Origin: Leptospira mtsangambouensis
GTDB taxonomy: Bacteria; Spirochaetota; Leptospiria; Leptospirales; Leptospiraceae
Assembly: GCF_004770475.1 (NCBI RefSeq)
Contig: NZ_RQHK01000002.1
Span: 1,347,832 to 1,411,831, forward strand
Length of the DNA stretch: 64,000 nt
Reading direction: 5' to 3'
The position numbers and the translations under genes are program-made. Under the pieces are notes generated by a model. It had not been told where the DNA came from and made no database searches. It was given only the letters and a program-made list of their open reading frames with translations. Below, one piece after another: positions 9,606 to 19,958 of this stretch. Position 1 is the first letter of the stretch. Every line of letters begins with the position of its first letter.

Positions 9606-11195
9606 CTAATAGAAATCTTCAATCCGGATGTCGGGAAATGCATTGTTTTCTGTTTCTGCTGCCGCAAGGATCCCCTCATCCACCTGACCATTTAGCATCT
9701 CTTCCAAAGAGAGGAAGAGATTGGTGTGTACATTGGTACGACGGACCGCATAGTCCACCATCGTCCCTGTTTTCATGATAAAGGCCCAGTCGCTACTTTG
9801 TAATAATAAGAGTTCCCTTCCCATTTGTTTTAAAATTCGTTTTTGTAAATCCGTTCCAGTGGATCCGAATTCATGAGCCCGCTTGTGCATCCGAATGCTT
9901 AAAGAATGGATGAGAGGATAAATCCAATCATTGGTTGGATTGAGCCAAACTTCTCCATATCCATTTTCTCCCCAACTGGACATTTTCATTTCCACTGATT
10001 GGACCCTTGGGAGGGCACGAGTCGCTTCTAAAGGATGAGAGAGTTGGATGGTGTTTTGGTTGAAGTGGATTTTTTTAAATAAAAATTCAATGAACTGTGG
10101 GCCTTCATACCACCAGTGTCCGTACAACTCGGCGTCGTATGGAGAAACAATTACCGCTTGTTGTTTGTTTGTTTCAAATAAATGTTCTGCTTGGCGGATG
10201 CGGTTTCTTAAAAAATCTTCTGCATGGTTTCCGGCAGCTTCCATCGCCCAGTCCGGATGGTAGTATCCTTTGTCCTGAGTTTTCCCAGTGATCCGATAGT
10301 ATTTGATACTGGTGTTGATCCTGACTCCATTGGAATTTAAATAAGGAGAAATTTCTTCCCAAGGGAGGTCATGGCCAATGTCCCGATAGTATTCTCTGTA
10401 CCGAAAGTCTCCTGGGTAACCGTCAATGGAGCTCCAAACTTGTTTGCTACTTTCCGGATCACGTCCAAAAGCAAAAACCCCATACCCAACTTCCACGGGG
10501 GCATAAACACCGAATTTTGGTCTGGGGCTTGCATGTGTGATTCCATGAGTGTCCACAAAAAAATACCGAAACCCTTCCCGGTCCAGTTCCTCTTCTAGTT
10601 TTTGTGTGTATCCACATTCCGAAAGCCAGATCCCTTTGGGGTCTCTCCCCCAAATGCGTCGAAAAGTCCTTCGTCCATTTTTCAATTGGGAACGAAAGAT
10701 CGAACTTTCCGAATCATAAAAAGGAAGGAAGGCATGAGTGGCGGGACTTGTCATCAGTTCGAGTTCCCCCGATTCTACAAAGGGAAGAAAACATTTGGTG
10801 AGGTCGCCATTCTCTTCTTCAAAGATGGATTCTGTATCTAAAAAATGTTCCAAGTATCGGGAAGCTAGATAATGGAGGTGCGGGTCTTTTGCATTACGTT
10901 TGGTTTCCTCTTTGGCAAGGCCGATCAGGTTTTTGATATAAGTTCGAAACCGATTTTGCAAATAAGGATCTGTCAACATCAGAGAAAGGGTAGGAGTAAA
11001 GGACATGGTGATCCGAAAACGAACCGATTCTTTTTTTAGATTTCGAAACACTCGGATGAGAGGGATATAGGTTTCGAGGATGGCTTCGTTTAACCAGTTT
11101 TCTTCGATAAAAGGAGTGTCGTATCCTGGGTGTCTAACAAATGGTAGGTGGGCATGCAAAACAAAAACCAAATGCCCTTTTAAAAAATGATTCAT
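9606..11195 (-). CDS. GH57 1,4-alpha-glucan branching enzyme
   Basis: 529 residues. The GH57 signature HAHLPFVRHP is near residue 14, the nucleophile region GIWLSECGYT carries the catalytic Glu, and VSPYDAELYGHWWYEGP carries the acid/base Asp. The C-terminal helical domain of the GH57/DUF1957 branching enzymes is present. Role: introduces alpha-1,6 branches in glycogen-like polymers. It overlaps the stop of the DUF4912 gene, a conserved pairing. Confidence 0.9.
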   Translation of the reverse strand: MNHFLKGHLVFVLHAHLPFVRHPGYDTPFIEENWLNEAILETYIPLIRVFRNLKKESVRFRITMSFTPTLSLMLTDPYLQNRFRTYIKNLIGLAKEETKRNAKDPHLHYLASRYLEHFLDTESIFEEENGDLTKCFLPFVESGELELMTSPATHAFLPFYDSESSIFRSQLKNGRRTFRRIWGRDPKGIWLSECGYTQKLEEELDREGFRYFFVDTHGITHASPRPKFGVYAPVEVGYGVFAFGRDPESSKQVWSSIDGYPGDFRYREYYRDIGHDLPWEEISPYLNSNGVRINTSIKYYRITGKTQDKGYYHPDWAMEAAGNHAEDFLRNRIRQAEHLFETNKQQAVIVSPYDAELYGHWWYEGPQFIEFLFKKIHFNQNTIQLSHPLEATRALPRVQSVEMKMSSWGENGYGEVWLNPTNDWIYPLIHSLSIRMHKRAHEFGSTGTDLQKRILKQMGRELLLLQSSDWAFIMKTGTMVDYAVRRTNVHTNLFLSLEEMLNGQVDEGILAAAETENNAFPDIRIEDFY

Positions 11196-11938
11196 TACAA
11201 AAGTCCTTTTCCAGATCCCGAACCATTTCCAAAACTTGATGAGGGTCGGTTTGGATCTCGATTGGGATCACCTTGGTCACTATTTCTCGGATTCACATAG
11301 AACTCAGAGGCGTCTCCATCTTTAAAATAATACTCTTCACTTCCGGCAGATTTTGCCACAAGTCCCATACTAATCCATTGGGGATGGATCCATTCTTTAT
11401 CCAATCGAAATGATTCTGTTCCCCCAGGAAGATCCTTTCCCGATGAATGAAGAGTGGATACTTCCTTTTGGTGAAAAGAAACAATGATAGAAGTTTGAAT
11501 CTCTCTTACAGGAAACATAAATTTTAAGTAGTACGATTCGGTAAAGGGCAGAAGATCGTAAAATTCTGTTCGTTCACTTCCAAAGATATTTTTGTATTCA
11601 ACCTTCAATCGAAATCGAAATTCATCGGTAGAGGGAGAATCCAAATCTGTTAATAGATTCTTTAAAGTTTTTTCAGAAAACTTCCAAAAGACAAAGGCTT
11701 CTTTTGGGGTACGTACAAGAACCCGAATGAGATCTTCCTGCGCAAATTCAGGGTGTTTGGTAAATCTGGAATCGTTGTAAATGGTTGGAACAGTCGATTT
11801 TGGAGGAGGATTCTCAATTTTTTTCGCTGTTTTTTTAGGAGCGGCTTTTACCGTTTTTTTAGCTGCAGTGACACTCGTCTTTTTCTTTTTGGCTGCAGTT
11901 TTATTTACCTTCCCATCCTTTTTATCTTCACTTCCCAT
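11195..11938 (-). CDS. DUF4912-domain protein
   Basis: 247 residues. A Lys/Ala-rich N-terminal tail (residues about 8-45) is followed by a DUF4912 domain with LIRVLVRTPKEAFVFWKFSE and the FYDLLPFTESYYLKFMFP region. DUF4912 genes sit beside GH57 branching enzymes in many bacteria; a carbohydrate-binding helper role is an inference. Gly/Ser-rich C-terminus. Confidence 0.8.
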   Translation of the reverse strand: MGSEDKKDGKVNKTAAKKKKTSVTAAKKTVKAAPKKTAKKIENPPPKSTVPTIYNDSRFTKHPEFAQEDLIRVLVRTPKEAFVFWKFSEKTLKNLLTDLDSPSTDEFRFRLKVEYKNIFGSERTEFYDLLPFTESYYLKFMFPVREIQTSIIVSFHQKEVSTLHSSGKDLPGGTESFRLDKEWIHPQWISMGLVAKSAGSEEYYFKDGDASEFYVNPRNSDQGDPNRDPNRPSSSFGNGSGSGKGLL

Positions 11939-12041
11939 CCTCCAAGCTTAAAGACGAGAAACACTCACCTTCAATTCTTTTTTATTTGACGTTTGCTTTT
12001 TTTCTAAAATACAATCAATCCATACCAAATTGGGACAAACT

Positions 12042-12329
12042 ATGAAAATCAATTATACCTGGAAACATCTAGATCGATCCGAAGCCGCTGAAAAATACGC
12101 GGACGAAAAATTAGAACGAGTATCAAAATATGTTCAAAAAATAGTATCCTGTGAAGTATCATTTGAAGCCATTCATGGAGAAATCCACTCTAACATGAAG
12201 TTACATGCTGATGGCAATAATTTCAACGCACACAACCAAGACAAAGATGTATATGTTTGTATCGATGGATTGGAAGATAAAATTCTTTCCCAAACAAGCA
12301 AACACCACGATAAAAAAAGCCAACACTAA
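12042..12329 (+). CDS. HPF/RaiA-type ribosome hibernation factor
   Basis: 95 residues with the S30AE fold pattern: KINYTWKHLDRSEAAEKYADEKLERVSKYV, then two beta strands and DVYVCIDGLEDKILSQTSKHHDKK. It binds the decoding region of 30S subunits in stationary phase. Short form without the dimerising C-terminal domain. The ATG at 12042 is preferred over an in-frame TTG at 12030. Confidence 0.88.
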   Translation: MKINYTWKHLDRSEAAEKYADEKLERVSKYVQKIVSCEVSFEAIHGEIHSNMKLHADGNNFNAHNQDKDVYVCIDGLEDKILSQTSKHHDKKSQH

Positions 12330-12336
12330 CTCTTTT

Positions 12337-13209
12337 ATGATTCAGAAGTCGGAAGAAGCACTTGCCTATCTTTCTAATGGTGAGTTTGAAACTGCAAAAT
12401 CTCTTTATTCCGTACTTCTGGACAGAGACCCACTTGATTTAGCCTCCATCAGCGGTTTTTACATTGCCAGTTTTTGGGACCATAGACTTGATCTAATTCT
12501 AAAAACAAGAGAAGGAAAAGATAGAGGAAAACTCCTACTCGGGTTATTTGCCGATTTTGAATCCGAAATCCGAAAACGTGGGTACCATTCCACTGATAGT
12601 TTTTATGCCACCCAAGACTGCATCTTAAAAGAAGCACGAGACCACCTGAAACTTGCCTACCAATGGGAAGGAGCCAATGCGCTCGACAAAGATCTGTTAC
12701 GTGATCTGGCAGCTTGTCTCATTAAAATCCAAGATTATGGAATGGCTTTGGAAGTATTACTCTATGGCGGAAACAAACAATCACCAGTCCTCCACTACTA
12801 CCTTGCCGAAACACAAGTGATGACGGGAAATGAAAGAGAGGGAATAGAAACCTACCGAACTGCATTTTTAAATGACCCTCAACTTTTTCCCCATACCATC
12901 GTTCGTTGGCCACCCCTTCTTTCTCTCATCCAAAAGGCAAGTGAGATCACTTCAAAAGAAGAAGAGATGAAGGAACTTGTCCCTGTCCTTGCATGGAGAG
13001 AAGGACTCTTTCACCCTCCTTTGAAAAAGGACGAAACAACCATTCAAATTTGGTTTTCTGAATTAAAGAGGCTTGCTGATAGTAAGGAAAGGAGTGGAGG
13101 AAGTTTTCGTCTGGAAGCGAGGATGGAACAATTGGCTTTGGCCATTCTCCATTCGGCTGACGACATCCGTTCCCGCGATGCCGTCCAATTTGCCAAAGGA
13201 TTTGTTTAA
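12337..13209 (+). CDS. TPR-like protein of unknown function
   Basis: 290 residues, mostly helical, with TPR-like pairs (SEEALAYLSNGEFETAKSLYSVLLDRDPLDLASISGFY; DLAACLIKIQDYGMALEVLLYGG; YLAETQVMTGNEREGIETYRTAFLNDPQ). No catalytic motif. It starts 8 nt after the HPF gene and is probably co-transcribed with it. Confidence 0.75.
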   Translation: MIQKSEEALAYLSNGEFETAKSLYSVLLDRDPLDLASISGFYIASFWDHRLDLILKTREGKDRGKLLLGLFADFESEIRKRGYHSTDSFYATQDCILKEARDHLKLAYQWEGANALDKDLLRDLAACLIKIQDYGMALEVLLYGGNKQSPVLHYYLAETQVMTGNEREGIETYRTAFLNDPQLFPHTIVRWPPLLSLIQKASEITSKEEEMKELVPVLAWREGLFHPPLKKDETTIQIWFSELKRLADSKERSGGSFRLEARMEQLALAILHSADDIRSRDAVQFAKGFV

Positions 13210-13212
13210 GAA

Positions 13213-13785
13213 TTATCTTTCTACAGATTCGATGAGAAGTCTTAACTCATCTGCTGACGATTCTCTTCCTGTTTTTTCATAATACAATTCCAATTCCCGA
13301 AGTCCATACACCGCTCCAGGAGCAGATCGCAAACGATCTAGTAACACACGTTTTTGATAGGATTCATTTAGATCAAGGCTTGTTGGTTCGTATTGGTAGT
13401 TGTTTTGTTCGATCACTACACCCGCTGTATCTTGATTTCCCGGAAGATTTGGTTCTTGGGAAGTCCGGTTGGCAAGGACAAAAACAAGGCTTAAAGCCAT
13501 GACGGCAGAGAAGGAATATTGAACCGTTCGATTTTCGATTAAGTCTCGGAAGGTGAAGGAGATCTTTTGGTTGGGTTTGTCGATGGTGACAGATTCGAGG
13601 AGGTTGAAAAGGCGGGTGTCAAAGTCTTTTGACATTCGGGGAAGGATGGTGTCTTCCTTTTCCTTCACCCTTTGGAAAAGAGAACAAATCTTATTTTCCA
13701 AAACCACATTGTCTGTATCCTCAGGAAATAGACCCGGATATTGTGAACGAAACCAATCTTTTAAACTCATAAACTTATTTTTCAA
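13213..13785 (-). CDS. Probable anti-sigma factor
   Basis: 190 residues: an N-terminal cytoplasmic region with LPRMSKDFDTRLFNLL, a transmembrane helix at about 91-107 (YSFSAVMALSLVFVLAN) and a C-terminal outer domain. Position directly after an ECF sigma gene and the one-helix topology suggest a membrane anti-sigma factor; no ZAS zinc motif is seen, so this is inference. The best start is a TTG at 13785 with AGAAGGG in front, overlapping the sigma gene; an ATG at 13770 has no good site. Confidence 0.65.
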   Translation of the reverse strand: MKNKFMSLKDWFRSQYPGLFPEDTDNVVLENKICSLFQRVKEKEDTILPRMSKDFDTRLFNLLESVTIDKPNQKISFTFRDLIENRTVQYSFSAVMALSLVFVLANRTSQEPNLPGNQDTAGVVIEQNNYQYEPTSLDLNESYQKRVLLDRLRSAPGAVYGLRELELYYEKTGRESSADELRLLIESVER

Positions 13786-14380
13786 AGAACCCTTCTCCCT
13801 TTTCGTCTTTCTGGATGAGGTGCTTCAAAAACTCCTTCGCCTTGAAGAGACGACTCTTAACCGTACCTACGTTGCATTCCATGATCTCGGCAATTTCATT
13901 ATACGAAAGATTTTCGAAATAACGAAGTTCCAAAACCTGTTTGTAGGAATCTTCTAAGAGTGCAATCTTATCCATTAGATAACGAGACTCCTCAGAAAGT
14001 TCCAATTTTTTTTCATATCCGACACGAGAATCCACAAATTGGTTATCTCCCGAGTCATCCATGGGTTTTTCCCGACCCCGTTTCTTCTTGGCGAGCAAAT
14101 CTTTTGATTTATTCACCACAATGCGGTAGAGCCAGGTATAAACCCCTGCCTCTGCACGGAAGTTTTGGATGGATTTATAACCAGAAATGAGGGCGTCTTG
14201 GACAATATCCTCCGCATCATCTCCATCTTTTACCATGGAAACAGCTTTGCGGAACAATCGTTCTCGGAAAGGGGACACTAAGGTCATGTAGGCAGTCGGA
14301 TCCCCTGCTTTGATCTTTTGGAGGAGGATTTTTTCCTTCTCCCGCAGGGTCATATTTTTGCCTTCTAGGGGGCGTGGCAT
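13775..14380 (-). CDS. ECF-type RNA polymerase sigma factor
   Basis: About 200 residues. Region 2: RLFRKAVSMVKDGDDAEDIVQDALISGYKSI and the -10 recognition part YTWLYRIVVNKSKDLL. Region 4: YKQVLELRYFENLSYNEIAEIMECNVGTVKSRLFKAKEFL, a helix-turn-helix for the -35 element. RpoE/SigW-like. Two starts are possible (14380, or 14353 with AAGGC upstream). Confidence 0.92.
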   Translation of the reverse strand: MPRPLEGKNMTLREKEKILLQKIKAGDPTAYMTLVSPFRERLFRKAVSMVKDGDDAEDIVQDALISGYKSIQNFRAEAGVYTWLYRIVVNKSKDLLAKKKRGREKPMDDSGDNQFVDSRVGYEKKLELSEESRYLMDKIALLEDSYKQVLELRYFENLSYNEIAEIMECNVGTVKSRLFKAKEFLKHLIQKDEKGEGFFEK

Positions 14381-14440
14381 GAGGCCTAGAATTTCGAATC
14401 CGAGAATTCTATCAATGTTTTTCGGTTCTTTCCTCTAGGT

Positions 14441-16267
14441 CTAGATCCGGTGAAACATGGTTTCTAAATCTTTTCTTGTGAGTTTGATGAGAGTGGGCCG
14501 ACCGTGGGGACAAAGGGAAGGGTTTTCACAATATGACAATCTTTGTAACAATTCCCCAATGATGGGGTCAGAGACCTGATCCCCTTTTTTAATGGCCGAA
14601 CGACAAGCCACACATTTAGCCATTTCATCGTAGAGCTCTTTGTCTTCCGGGTCTTTTTGTTTGAACCTTTCCCAAAGATCCAAAATGGTTTCGGTTTCTT
14701 TTCCTGGATCAATGTAAGAAGGGACTTCCCGGATGAGAATGGTTCCTCCCGAAAACGGTTCGAGAGTGATTCCAAGTTCTGCAAACCGATGTTTTTCTTC
14801 TAACATCTCTTCGGCTTCTTCTTTGGTCAGTTCCAAACGAATCGGAGTGAGTAGGCTTTGGGACTTATAGGCTTTGGACTTTAGGTCACGCAAAACTTCT
14901 TCGTAACGAATCCTTTCATGGGCCGTATGTTGGTCGATGATATAGAGTCCATCCTCTGCCTCAGCCAAGATAAAGGTCTCAAATAAAACCCCGTAGTGTT
15001 TTTTCGGGACAAACAAATTGTGTTTGGTAAGATTCTCACCTAATAAATGTAAGTTTGTCCCTGCCCCAATTCCTTCTAGAGAAAATCCTTGTCTTCCTTC
15101 AATGGAACTTGGACCAATGAGTGACTCACCTTCCGTTTGGAGATTGCCAAACATCCCTTGGCCTGTACCAAACCCAAAACCAGGGCCACCGAATCCAGAC
15201 CCGAAGGAAGATTCCCCTCCTCGGTTTTCATAAGGAATTGGCATGGAAAGCCTTCGGCGCATTTCTAAAAATTCCACAGGTGTCGAGGTTCGTAAAACTT
15301 CAGTGATCCCTTGGAAAAGAATTCCCGTAATGGTTTCTTCCGATAAAAACCGAACTTCCTTTTTTTGCGGATGAACATTCACATCCACAAATTCACGAGG
15401 GAGATCAAAAAATAAATAAGCGTAAGGAAAGGCACCACTCGGAAGGAGTTCCCCATAACAACGTTTGAGAATTTGTGCCGAAAACTTTAATTCCACAGAA
15501 CGGTTGTTTACAAAGAAAAATTGTCCCGTGCGGGATGATTTATAAAAATCAGGATGGGAGATCCAACCACGAAGAGTCATACCATTGCGACTGGAATTCA
15601 CTGGCAAAAGATGGTCTCGAAGATTTTCGCCGTAAACAGATAACACGCGTTCGAGGCCGTCTTCGGGAACTACATTCAAAACTTCCTTTCCATTCTGCAA
15701 ATACCGAAATCCAATTTTTGGTTCGGAGACTGCCATGGTTTGGACGCGTGCCCTGTTTTTTTTCTCTTCCCCCGTTTCGGTTTTTAGAAATTTCCGCCTA
15801 ACTGGTGTATTATAAAATAAATCTTTGATTTCAATTTTGGTTCCAATAAAAAAAGGAATTTCTTCTTCTTTTACAATTTTCCCTTCATCGACTATCACAC
15901 GGTAAGCGGTACGATTTCCCTCTGTTCCCGATTCCAAAACCATCCGCGATACAGAGGCAATTGACGCCAGAGCTTCCCCGCGAAACCCGAAAGTGAAAAG
16001 ATGTTCCAAGTCATGGAAGTCTTGGATTTTAGAAGTGGCGTAACGTTTGATGGCAAGAGGCAAATCCTCTTTTTGGATTCCATGTCCGTTGTCGGAAACA
16101 AGGATCCGACCAAACCCAGCAGAATCGGTAGCAATTTCGATTTTGGTCGCACCTGCATCGATGGAATTTTCGATGAGTTCTTTCAGAATGGAATGTGTAG
16201 ACTCAATCACCTCACCGGCGGCAATTTGGTTGATTAAGTCCGCCGAGAGTGAATGAATGATGCCCAT
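14441..16267 (-). CDS. mutL: DNA mismatch repair protein MutL
   Basis: 608 residues. GHKL ATPase domain: [47 protein letters not shown] and [12 protein letters not shown]. The C-terminal domain holds an endonuclease site, [12 protein letters not shown], with supporting [10 protein letters not shown] and CPHGRP motifs, so this is the nicking type of MutL found in species without MutH. A Gly/Phe-rich linker lies at about 350-370. Confidence 0.96.
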   Translation of the reverse strand: MGIIHSLSADLINQIAAGEVIESTHSILKELIENSIDAGATKIEIATDSAGFGRILVSDNGHGIQKEDLPLAIKRYATSKIQDFHDLEHLFTFGFRGEALASIASVSRMVLESGTEGNRTAYRVIVDEGKIVKEEEIPFFIGTKIEIKDLFYNTPVRRKFLKTETGEEKKNRARVQTMAVSEPKIGFRYLQNGKEVLNVVPEDGLERVLSVYGENLRDHLLPVNSSRNGMTLRGWISHPDFYKSSRTGQFFFVNNRSVELKFSAQILKRCYGELLPSGAFPYAYLFFDLPREFVDVNVHPQKKEVRFLSEETITGILFQGITEVLRTSTPVEFLEMRRRLSMPIPYENRGGESSFGSGFGGPGFGFGTGQGMFGNLQTEGESLIGPSSIEGRQGFSLEGIGAGTNLHLLGENLTKHNLFVPKKHYGVLFETFILAEAEDGLYIIDQHTAHERIRYEEVLRDLKSKAYKSQSLLTPIRLELTKEEAEEMLEEKHRFAELGITLEPFSGGTILIREVPSYIDPGKETETILDLWERFKQKDPEDKELYDEMAKCVACRSAIKKGDQVSDPIIGELLQRLSYCENPSLCPHGRPTLIKLTRKDLETMFHRI

Positions 16268-16279
16268 AGGACAATCATG

Positions 16280-16300
16280 GGATAGGGAACCTCCCTATCC
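16280..16300. terminator. 9-bp inverted repeat between the Fur-family gene and mutL
   Basis: GGATAGGGA / TCCCTATCC with a 3-nt loop. No clear T run on the transcribed strand, so it may be an attenuating hairpin rather than a terminator. Confidence 0.4.
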
Positions 16301-16311
16301 AGAAAAAATTA

Positions 16312-16683
16312 CTAAGAATGGCAGGAAGAACAGGTGCCGGAAACCACGATGTCCACGTGTTTCACCTGAAAACCCAAACTTTGCCAATCTGTGTCTGCAC
16401 TGAGTTTCAATGGAGGAACATCCAAAATTTTCCCGCAGTCACTGCAAAGCAAATGAGAGTGGTCATCCAAAAAGGCATCATAACGAACCGAATCCGATTC
16501 GATATTGAGTTTGTTTACCATCTTGTGTTCCACTAAATATTCTAAGGAATTGTAAACGGTGGCAAAACTAATTTTGTCAGCTTTTCCCCGAACGGATTCA
16601 AAAACCATCTTTGCTGTGGGGTGGTCTTTTCTTTCTTTTAGGTCATTAAAAATTAGTTCTCTGTGTTTTGTGAGTGCTTTCAT
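16312..16683 (-). CDS. Fur-family regulator (PerR-like)
   Basis: 123 residues. Winged-helix DNA reader with ISFATVYNSLEYL near residues 38-50, metal-site residues HSH near 75-77, and two CxxC pairs for structural zinc (C80/C83 and C118/C121). A metal- or peroxide-sensing repressor; the compact size and paired CxxC favour PerR over Fur. Transcribed divergently from the flavin reductase, a plausible target. Confidence 0.88.
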   Translation of the reverse strand: MKALTKHRELIFNDLKERKDHPTAKMVFESVRGKADKISFATVYNSLEYLVEHKMVNKLNIESDSVRYDAFLDDHSHLLCSDCGKILDVPPLKLSADTDWQSLGFQVKHVDIVVSGTCSSCHS

Positions 16684-16787
16684 ACTATTGCCTTACCCTT
16701 AAATCATTCGCAAATTATCAAAGGGTCAAATGGAATTTGGTTTTTAGAATCCTTCCAGAAATTGATATTTGTCAATACGGAGGCTTT

Positions 16788-17267
16788 ATGCCCGCATCCA
16801 TCGACCAGTTTAAATCTTCACTTTCGCGTTGGGCCAGTGGAGTTTGTGTGATCACTTATGAATCCACAGAGAAAAAAGGAGGGATCACTGTTTCTAGTTT
16901 TTCTTCCGTTTCCCTCGAACCGCCGTTAGTTTTATTCTGTTTGGCCAAAGATTCCAGTGCCAAAGAACCTATCGAAAAAGCAGGAAACTTCGTGGTGAAT
17001 ATTCTTTCTTCCGAACAAAAACAAATTTCCGCTGATTTTGCTTCTGGTTCCCTGGACAAAGCGGTTGTTTTGGAAGGACTAAAACCAGGAACCCTCTCCA
17101 CCGGAGCCCCAGTTTTACCGGATTCGTTGGCCTCACTTGACTGCACAGTGAACCAAACCATCGATGCTGGGGACCACTGGATTTTCATTGGTCTTGTGGA
17201 AGCAGTAGTGACGAGAGATGGATCTCCCCTCCTCTATTTCAATCGCAATTATAGGGAACTTGTTTAA
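16788..17267 (+). CDS. Flavin reductase-domain protein
   Basis: 159 residues, FMN-binding split-barrel: FKSSLSRWASGVCVITYE, GITVSSFSSVSLEPPLVLFCL, NFVVNILSSEQ, and the closing HWIFIGLVEAVV...PLLYFNRNYREL. Likely reduces free flavin with NAD(P)H or binds flavin. The ATG at 16788 has ACGGAGG in front; in-frame codons upstream are not used. 9 nt before purL. Confidence 0.87.
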   Translation: MPASIDQFKSSLSRWASGVCVITYESTEKKGGITVSSFSSVSLEPPLVLFCLAKDSSAKEPIEKAGNFVVNILSSEQKQISADFASGSLDKAVVLEGLKPGTLSTGAPVLPDSLASLDCTVNQTIDAGDHWIFIGLVEAVVTRDGSPLLYFNRNYRELV

Positions 17268-17276
17268 GGAATCAGT

Positions 17277-19523
17277 ATGGAAAAAGAGAAAGTTAGTCTG
17301 GAAGATGCGAAAGAACACGGACTTACGGAAACTGAATTTGTAGAGATCCAAAAGATCTTAGGAAGAATGCCCAACTCCACAGAGCTTGGAATCTTCTCCG
17401 CCATGTGGTCGGAACACTGCTCTTATAAAAATTCAATTTTAAAATTAAAAACCCTTCCCACTAAGTCGGAAAAACTCCTCGCCCAAGCGGGGGAAGAAAA
17501 TGCGGGAGCCATGGACATCGGGGATGGACTTGCGGTAGTCTTCAAAATCGAAAGTCATAACCACCCAACGGCCGTAGAACCTTACCAAGGTGCCGCCACT
17601 GGTGTTGGTGGGATCATGCGAGATATTTTTACAATGGGAGCTCGTCCCATCACTTCTCTCAACTCACTTAGGTTTGGTGACCCGAAAGAACCACGTAACA
17701 AGTATTTACTCACACGTGCCGTCAAAGGAATCGGTGACTATGGCAACTCTCTAGGGATTGCTGTGGGTGGTGGGGAACTATTCATCCATCCTACATTTAC
17801 GAAAAATCCACTGGTGAATGCCATGACTGTGGGAATTGCTCGTCACGACCAAATGGCTTCTGCCTCTACCAAAGGAATGGTAGGAAATAAAGTTTATATC
17901 GTAGGTGCCACAACAGGACGCGATGGAATCCACGGTGCCAGTTTTGCCTCAAAAGACCTCACCAAAGAATCGGAAGAAAAAAGATCCGCAGTACAAGTCG
18001 GTGATCCCTTTATGGAAAAACTTCTGATGGAAGCATCCCTCGAAGCCATCCAAAAGAACCTCCTTGTGGGAATCCAAGATATGGGAGCAGCTGGAATTTC
18101 TTGTGCGACTTCGGAGATGAGTGCCAAAGGTAAAACCGGAATGGATGTGGACTTAGACAAAGTCCCTCTCCGTGAATCGGATATGAACGCTTATGAAATT
18201 ATGTTATCCGAATCCCAAGAGCGAATGCTTGTCATTCCGGAAACAGGAAAGGAAGAAGAACTTGTTTCTATCTTTCACAAATGGGGACTGAACGCCGTAG
18301 AGATCGGAACAGTTACCGGTGATGGGATCCTTCGCATCCGAAAAGATGGAAAACTCAAAGCCGAAATCCCTGCGGACTCACTGGTCCTTGGTGGTGGTGC
18401 TCCGCGTTACGTGAGAGAAGAAAAAAGACCGACTTACCTCGATGAGGTGACAAAGTTTGATCCAAACAAAATTAATGACTTATCCAAAGACACTGTTTCC
18501 CAAACTCTAAACACCCTCCTTGCTTCTTTAAATATCAGTTCGAGACGACCTCTCTATGAACAGTATGATACGGAAGTAGGACTTGTGAAAGTGGTAGAAC
18601 CTGGTGAAGACGGAGGCCTTGTACGCATCCCTGGAACTAAAAAAGGAATTGCTGTCGCAACAGACTGTAACTCGCGTTACACCTTCCTAAACCCTTACGA
18701 AGGGGCTCAAATTGCCGTTTGTGAATCGGCAAGAAACGTAGCCTCTACGGGTGCAGAACCTTACGGGGTCACAAACAACCTAAACTTCGGAAATCCATAC
18801 ATCCCTGAAAACTATTATATCTTTAGCGAATGTGTGAGAGGACTTGGGGATGCATGTCGTTTCCTTGGACTTCCCGTCACTGGTGGAAACGTATCCTTCT
18901 ACAATGAATCGCCGGAAGGGCCTGTGTTCCCAACACCTACCATTGGTATGGTGGGAGTGATCGATGATGTAGCAAAAGGACTTCATACCTACCCTCGCAC
19001 AGAAAATGAAGTTTTGTATGCCCTTGTGGGAGAATTCCAACCTACGATCTCCGCTTCCGAATACCTTTACCGGTTTCATGGCCTTGATACAGGTAAAATT
19101 CCAACTGTTTCTCTTGTTAAAGAAAAAGCAAACATTGACACACTCATCTCTTGTCGCAAAGAAGGACTTCTCACTTCCGCCAAAGATCTGTCACTCGGTG
19201 GCCTTCTTGTGGCACTGGCAAAAATTGTGATTTCTGGAAATAAAGGGTTGGAAGTAAACCTAGAAGAACTTCAAAAAAGATTCAAACGTCTCGACGAACT
19301 TTGTTTTGGTGAAACGGGAGCATCCTTTGTTGTCAGTTTCCTTCCTGCAGACGAAGAAAAAATCAAAGCAAAATACAGCCAAGCGGGACTTGGTTTTACA
19401 ACTTTAGGTAAATCCAATTCCAAATCCTCCCTTTCTGTCAAAGGAAACGGATTCCAATGGGAATGGACTTCCAAATCTTTAGAAACAGAATTTGAATCCG
19501 GCTTGAAAGCTTATTTCGAATAG
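17277..19523 (+). CDS. purL: Phosphoribosylformylglycinamidine synthase subunit PurL
   Basis: 748 residues, the small PurL type that works with PurQ and PurS in purine synthesis. Motifs: MWSEHCSYKNS, FKIESHNHPTAVEPYQGAATGVGGI, GVQDMGAAGI-type segment, and a duplicated second half with GAEPYGVTNNLNFGNP and LPVTGGNVSFYNE. Complete, with no anomalies. Confidence 0.96.
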   Translation: MEKEKVSLEDAKEHGLTETEFVEIQKILGRMPNSTELGIFSAMWSEHCSYKNSILKLKTLPTKSEKLLAQAGEENAGAMDIGDGLAVVFKIESHNHPTAVEPYQGAATGVGGIMRDIFTMGARPITSLNSLRFGDPKEPRNKYLLTRAVKGIGDYGNSLGIAVGGGELFIHPTFTKNPLVNAMTVGIARHDQMASASTKGMVGNKVYIVGATTGRDGIHGASFASKDLTKESEEKRSAVQVGDPFMEKLLMEASLEAIQKNLLVGIQDMGAAGISCATSEMSAKGKTGMDVDLDKVPLRESDMNAYEIMLSESQERMLVIPETGKEEELVSIFHKWGLNAVEIGTVTGDGILRIRKDGKLKAEIPADSLVLGGGAPRYVREEKRPTYLDEVTKFDPNKINDLSKDTVSQTLNTLLASLNISSRRPLYEQYDTEVGLVKVVEPGEDGGLVRIPGTKKGIAVATDCNSRYTFLNPYEGAQIAVCESARNVASTGAEPYGVTNNLNFGNPYIPENYYIFSECVRGLGDACRFLGLPVTGGNVSFYNESPEGPVFPTPTIGMVGVIDDVAKGLHTYPRTENEVLYALVGEFQPTISASEYLYRFHGLDTGKIPTVSLVKEKANIDTLISCRKEGLLTSAKDLSLGGLLVALAKIVISGNKGLEVNLEELQKRFKRLDELCFGETGASFVVSFLPADEEKIKAKYSQAGLGFTTLGKSNSKSSLSVKGNGFQWEWTSKSLETEFESGLKAYFE

Positions 19524-19548
19524 AAGCCCTCAAAGGCTTCTGGTTTTT
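19522..19548 (+). terminator. Rho-independent terminator after purL
   Basis: AGAAGCC / GGCTTCT, 7 bp with a 6-nt loop, followed by TGGTTTTT. The stem overlaps the purL stop codon. Confidence 0.75.
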
Positions 19549-19734
19549 ACGAGTTTGGTAAGATGGTTTGTGCGAATATAGTATCCCCGCCCGATCTGAG
19601 GGTGGGGAACTAGACCCGCCACCCAATGGTTCTCCTCTACCACGAACGACCAAAACTTGCCAGCCCAATCGACATCTAAAAAAAAAAATTTTCTAAAAAG
19701 TTCATACTTCCACTTACTCTGATTTTCTTTCCTT

Positions 19735-19873
19735 GGGTGCGCCTCCACCCTGTTAGTGGAGTGATCTCCCATCAAAATGGACCGGGCTACTCCGGGGTCC
19801 GCTTTTCGCTCCCGTCCTTTGTCGGTTCCCGCCAAAGGACCAAGCCCTCCGTATCCCTGGCGCGGGAAGAACC
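19735..19873. repeat. GC-rich structured intergenic element
   Basis: The 19549-19958 gap has no credible gene. Within it a GC-rich stretch has stacked inverted repeats: CTCCAC/GTGGAG near 19746 and CCTTTG/CAAAGG near 19818-19840. Its composition is unlike the flanks; it recalls dispersed intergenic elements I associate with Leptospira, but only one copy is visible here. Confidence 0.4.
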
Positions 19874-19958
19874 CATTCCAATTCAGAAAATTGTCGCTCC
19901 CCAATCTAAATATTGTCTTGAAACTTTCCTTTCTCTATCCAAACTTCTGGATTAACTT

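Noticed and set aside
19530..19904. A 124-codon minus-strand frame beyond purL
   Set aside because: It overlaps the purL terminator and a GC-rich structured element and has no family resemblance.
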